A DNA stretch of 8,285 nt, from positions 1 to 8,285 of the forward strand of contig CAJYRE010000088.1 of the NCBI GenBank assembly GCA_913776675.1, read 5' to 3'. Each line of letters starts with the position of its first letter. The first letter of the stretch is position 1. The notes under the pieces were generated by a model that saw only the letters and a list, made by a program, of their open reading frames with translations, searched no databases and was not told where the DNA came from. Below are positions 7,197-8,285 of the stretch, in pieces. The position numbers were made by a program, and so were the translations under genes. Source of the stretch: Rhizobiaceae bacterium. GTDB taxonomy: Bacteria; Pseudomonadota; Alphaproteobacteria; Rhizobiales; Rhizobiaceae.

Positions 7197-7610
7197 CTAA
7201 AACACCAGCACCAGCAGCATTGCCAGCAAACCGGCCATAGACCCCATCCACACCAGTGAGCGGATGTAAGGAATGCCCGCCAGATACAGCGGAATGTAAA
7301 CAATGCGGCCCAACAGCCATACCCAGGCTCCGATATAGCCGAAGCCATGCGGATCGCCCGCAAGAATCAGGCCGAAGGCAAGCGCAATAAACGCCGGATA
7401 GGTTTCGCGGAAATTAGACGATGCCCGCGCCGCGCGACCGGCAAGCTTGCCGGTGGGCCTTTTATCCTCGTCCCGCGGACCTGCATTCCAGCTGCTGCCG
7501 AGTTCTTTGGTTGCCGTCATGCCTTGCAGCATGATGTGAACCACCAGCAAAACCACGCTGAGGCCAATCAGCAGCAAAAACGGCGAAGCGGCAAGAAAAG
7601 TCGGCTGCAT
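7197..7610 (-). CDS. MAPEG-family membrane protein
   Basis: A 137-residue integral membrane protein with four hydrophobic segments (about 9-30, 72-86, 92-112, 116-136). It carries the MAPEG-like signature RASSNFRETYPAFIAL (62-77) between helices 1 and 2, and RIVYIPLYLAGIPYIRSLVW (102-121) towards the end. MAPEG proteins include microsomal glutathione S-transferases and eicosanoid enzymes; most alphaproteobacterial members have no known substrate, so catalysis is not assumed. Two in-frame ATGs exist. GGAG lies only one base before 7616 but 7 bases before 7610, so 7610 is preferred. Basic residues in the 50-69 loop suit the family topology. It lies 115 bp downstream of sucB and 90 bp upstream of the LysE-type gene, probably co-transcribed. 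Confidence 0.85.
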   Translation of the reverse strand: MQPTFLAASPFLLLIGLSVVLLVVHIMLQGMTATKELGSSWNAGPRDEDKRPTGKLAGRAARASSNFRETYPAFIALAFGLILAGDPHGFGYIGAWVWLLGRIVYIPLYLAGIPYIRSLVWMGSMAGLLAMLLVLVF

Positions 7611-7656
7611 GATCATGCTCCACGTTTCGATTCACACCATCCCCGATGGAATGCCG

Positions 7657-7707
7657 CATCGCGCGTTATGCGCTGATGTCTTCCGCCGCCTTTCGGCAGC
7701 GGAAGAC
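7657..7707. other. Two adjacent hairpins between sucB and the MAPEG gene
   Basis: The stronger palindrome (7678-7707) pairs GTCTTCCGC with GCGGAAGAC exactly, with an inner 3-bp stem and a 4-nt loop. A second one (7657-7678) pairs CATCGCGC with GCGC-t-GATG through one bulge and shares a base with the first. They lie 18 nt past the sucB stop. Neither strand has a clear T-run, so they look more like RNA-stabilising or processing structures than full terminators. Confidence 0.45.
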
Positions 7708-7725
7708 AAATTCACTTCACGGATA

Positions 7726-8285
7726 TTAGAGGTCCAGAACCAGACGCTCTGGATCTTCCAGGCTTTCCTTGACGCGCACGAGGAAGGTCACCGCTTCCTT
7801 GCCGTCAACAATACGGTGGTCGTAGGACAGCGCCAGATACATCATCGGACGGATGACGATCTGACCGCCGACAACAACCGGACGATCCTGAATCTTGTGC
7901 ATGCCCAGAATACCGGACTGCGGCGCATTGAGGATTGGCGAAGACATCAGCGAACCATACACACCACCATTGGTGATGGTGAAGGTGCCTCACTGCATGA
8001 CAGCCATGGAGAGCGAACCATCGCGAGCGGCCTTGGCCAGACGGCCCAGTTCCTTTTCAACGCCCGAGATCGACAACTGGTCGGCATCGCGGATCACTGG
8101 AACCACCAGACCCTTGTCGGTGCCAACGGCCATGCCCACGTGGCAGTAGTTCTTGTAGATGATGTCTGTGCCGTCGATTTCGGCGTTCACAGCAGGCAGT
8201 TCCTTCAGGGCGTGGGTGACAGCCTTGGTGAAAAAGCCCATGAAGCCCAGCTTGACGCCATGCTTCTTCTCAAAGATATCCTTGT
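7726..8285 (-). pseudogene. sucB: sucB, 2-oxoglutarate dehydrogenase E2, C-terminal part with in-frame stop
   Basis: Dihydrolipoyllysine-residue succinyltransferase, the core subunit that passes succinyl groups from lipoamide to CoA. Only the C-terminal catalytic-domain part is in the window; the start lies beyond the right edge. From 8283 leftward the frame reads [22 protein letters not shown] and continues to SMAVMQ, then TGA at 7992-7990. The same frame resumes at once with [18 protein letters not shown] and runs to TAA at 7728-7726. The active-site motif DHRIVDG is intact, with H at 7816-7818. Relatives have MQGGTFT here, so a Gly codon (GGA) appears changed to TGA by one base. As written, 88 codons including the catalytic His and Asp are lost. 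The clean reading frame on both sides indicates a very recent mutation or a base-call error. LpdA (E3) is encoded downstream on the same strand. Confidence 0.85.

Noticed and set aside
7726..8241. Two separate small genes (7726-7962 and 7990-8241)
   Set aside because: Both are pieces of one E2 catalytic domain in the same frame, divided only by the TGA at 7990-7992; the ATG starts are internal methionines.

Overview
The window looks like chromosomal core DNA of an alphaproteobacterium of the Rhizobiaceae (Agrobacterium/Allorhizobium/Rhizobium type). The grounds are protein character (a tandem-HAMP chemoreceptor, rhizobial-type XerC and LpdA), the arrangement of a 2-oxoglutarate dehydrogenase E2 gene near an E3 gene, and moderately GC-rich coding DNA. 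This is inference from remembered family features, not from a search.

Layout. Positions 1-1884 (minus) hold the N-terminal 628 codons of a methyl-accepting chemotaxis protein that runs off the left edge. Positions 1885-2273 are a non-coding, very AT-rich divergent intergenic region; 1981-2160 is only about 23% GC by direct count. It contains a perfect FNR/FixK-type 'anaerobox' at 2062-2075. On the plus strand follow xerC (2274-3209) and, 27 bp later, a secreted TraB/GumN-family protein (3237-4325). This pair converges with only 3 bp to spare on a small cytochrome b561 gene (minus, 4329-4832).

The right half is a minus-strand block read from right to left: the C-terminal part of sucB (E2 of 2-oxoglutarate dehydrogenase, 7726-8285), a MAPEG-family membrane protein (7197-7610), a LysE-family exporter (6465-7106) and lpdA (E3, 4969-6375). 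The block ends at a 14-bp hairpin terminator (4880-4912). SucB transfers succinyl groups to CoA and LpdA reoxidises its lipoyl arm, so the two enzymes act in one TCA-cycle complex. The two small membrane proteins between them have no obvious role in it.

The two most notable observations are an in-frame TGA inside sucB (7990-7992), which removes the last 88 codons including the HxxxDG catalytic motif, and the anaerobox between the chemoreceptor and xerC. Several intergenic palindromes are also recorded. I saw no tRNA, rRNA, CRISPR, insertion sequence or defence system, and I found no convincing novel multi-gene system.
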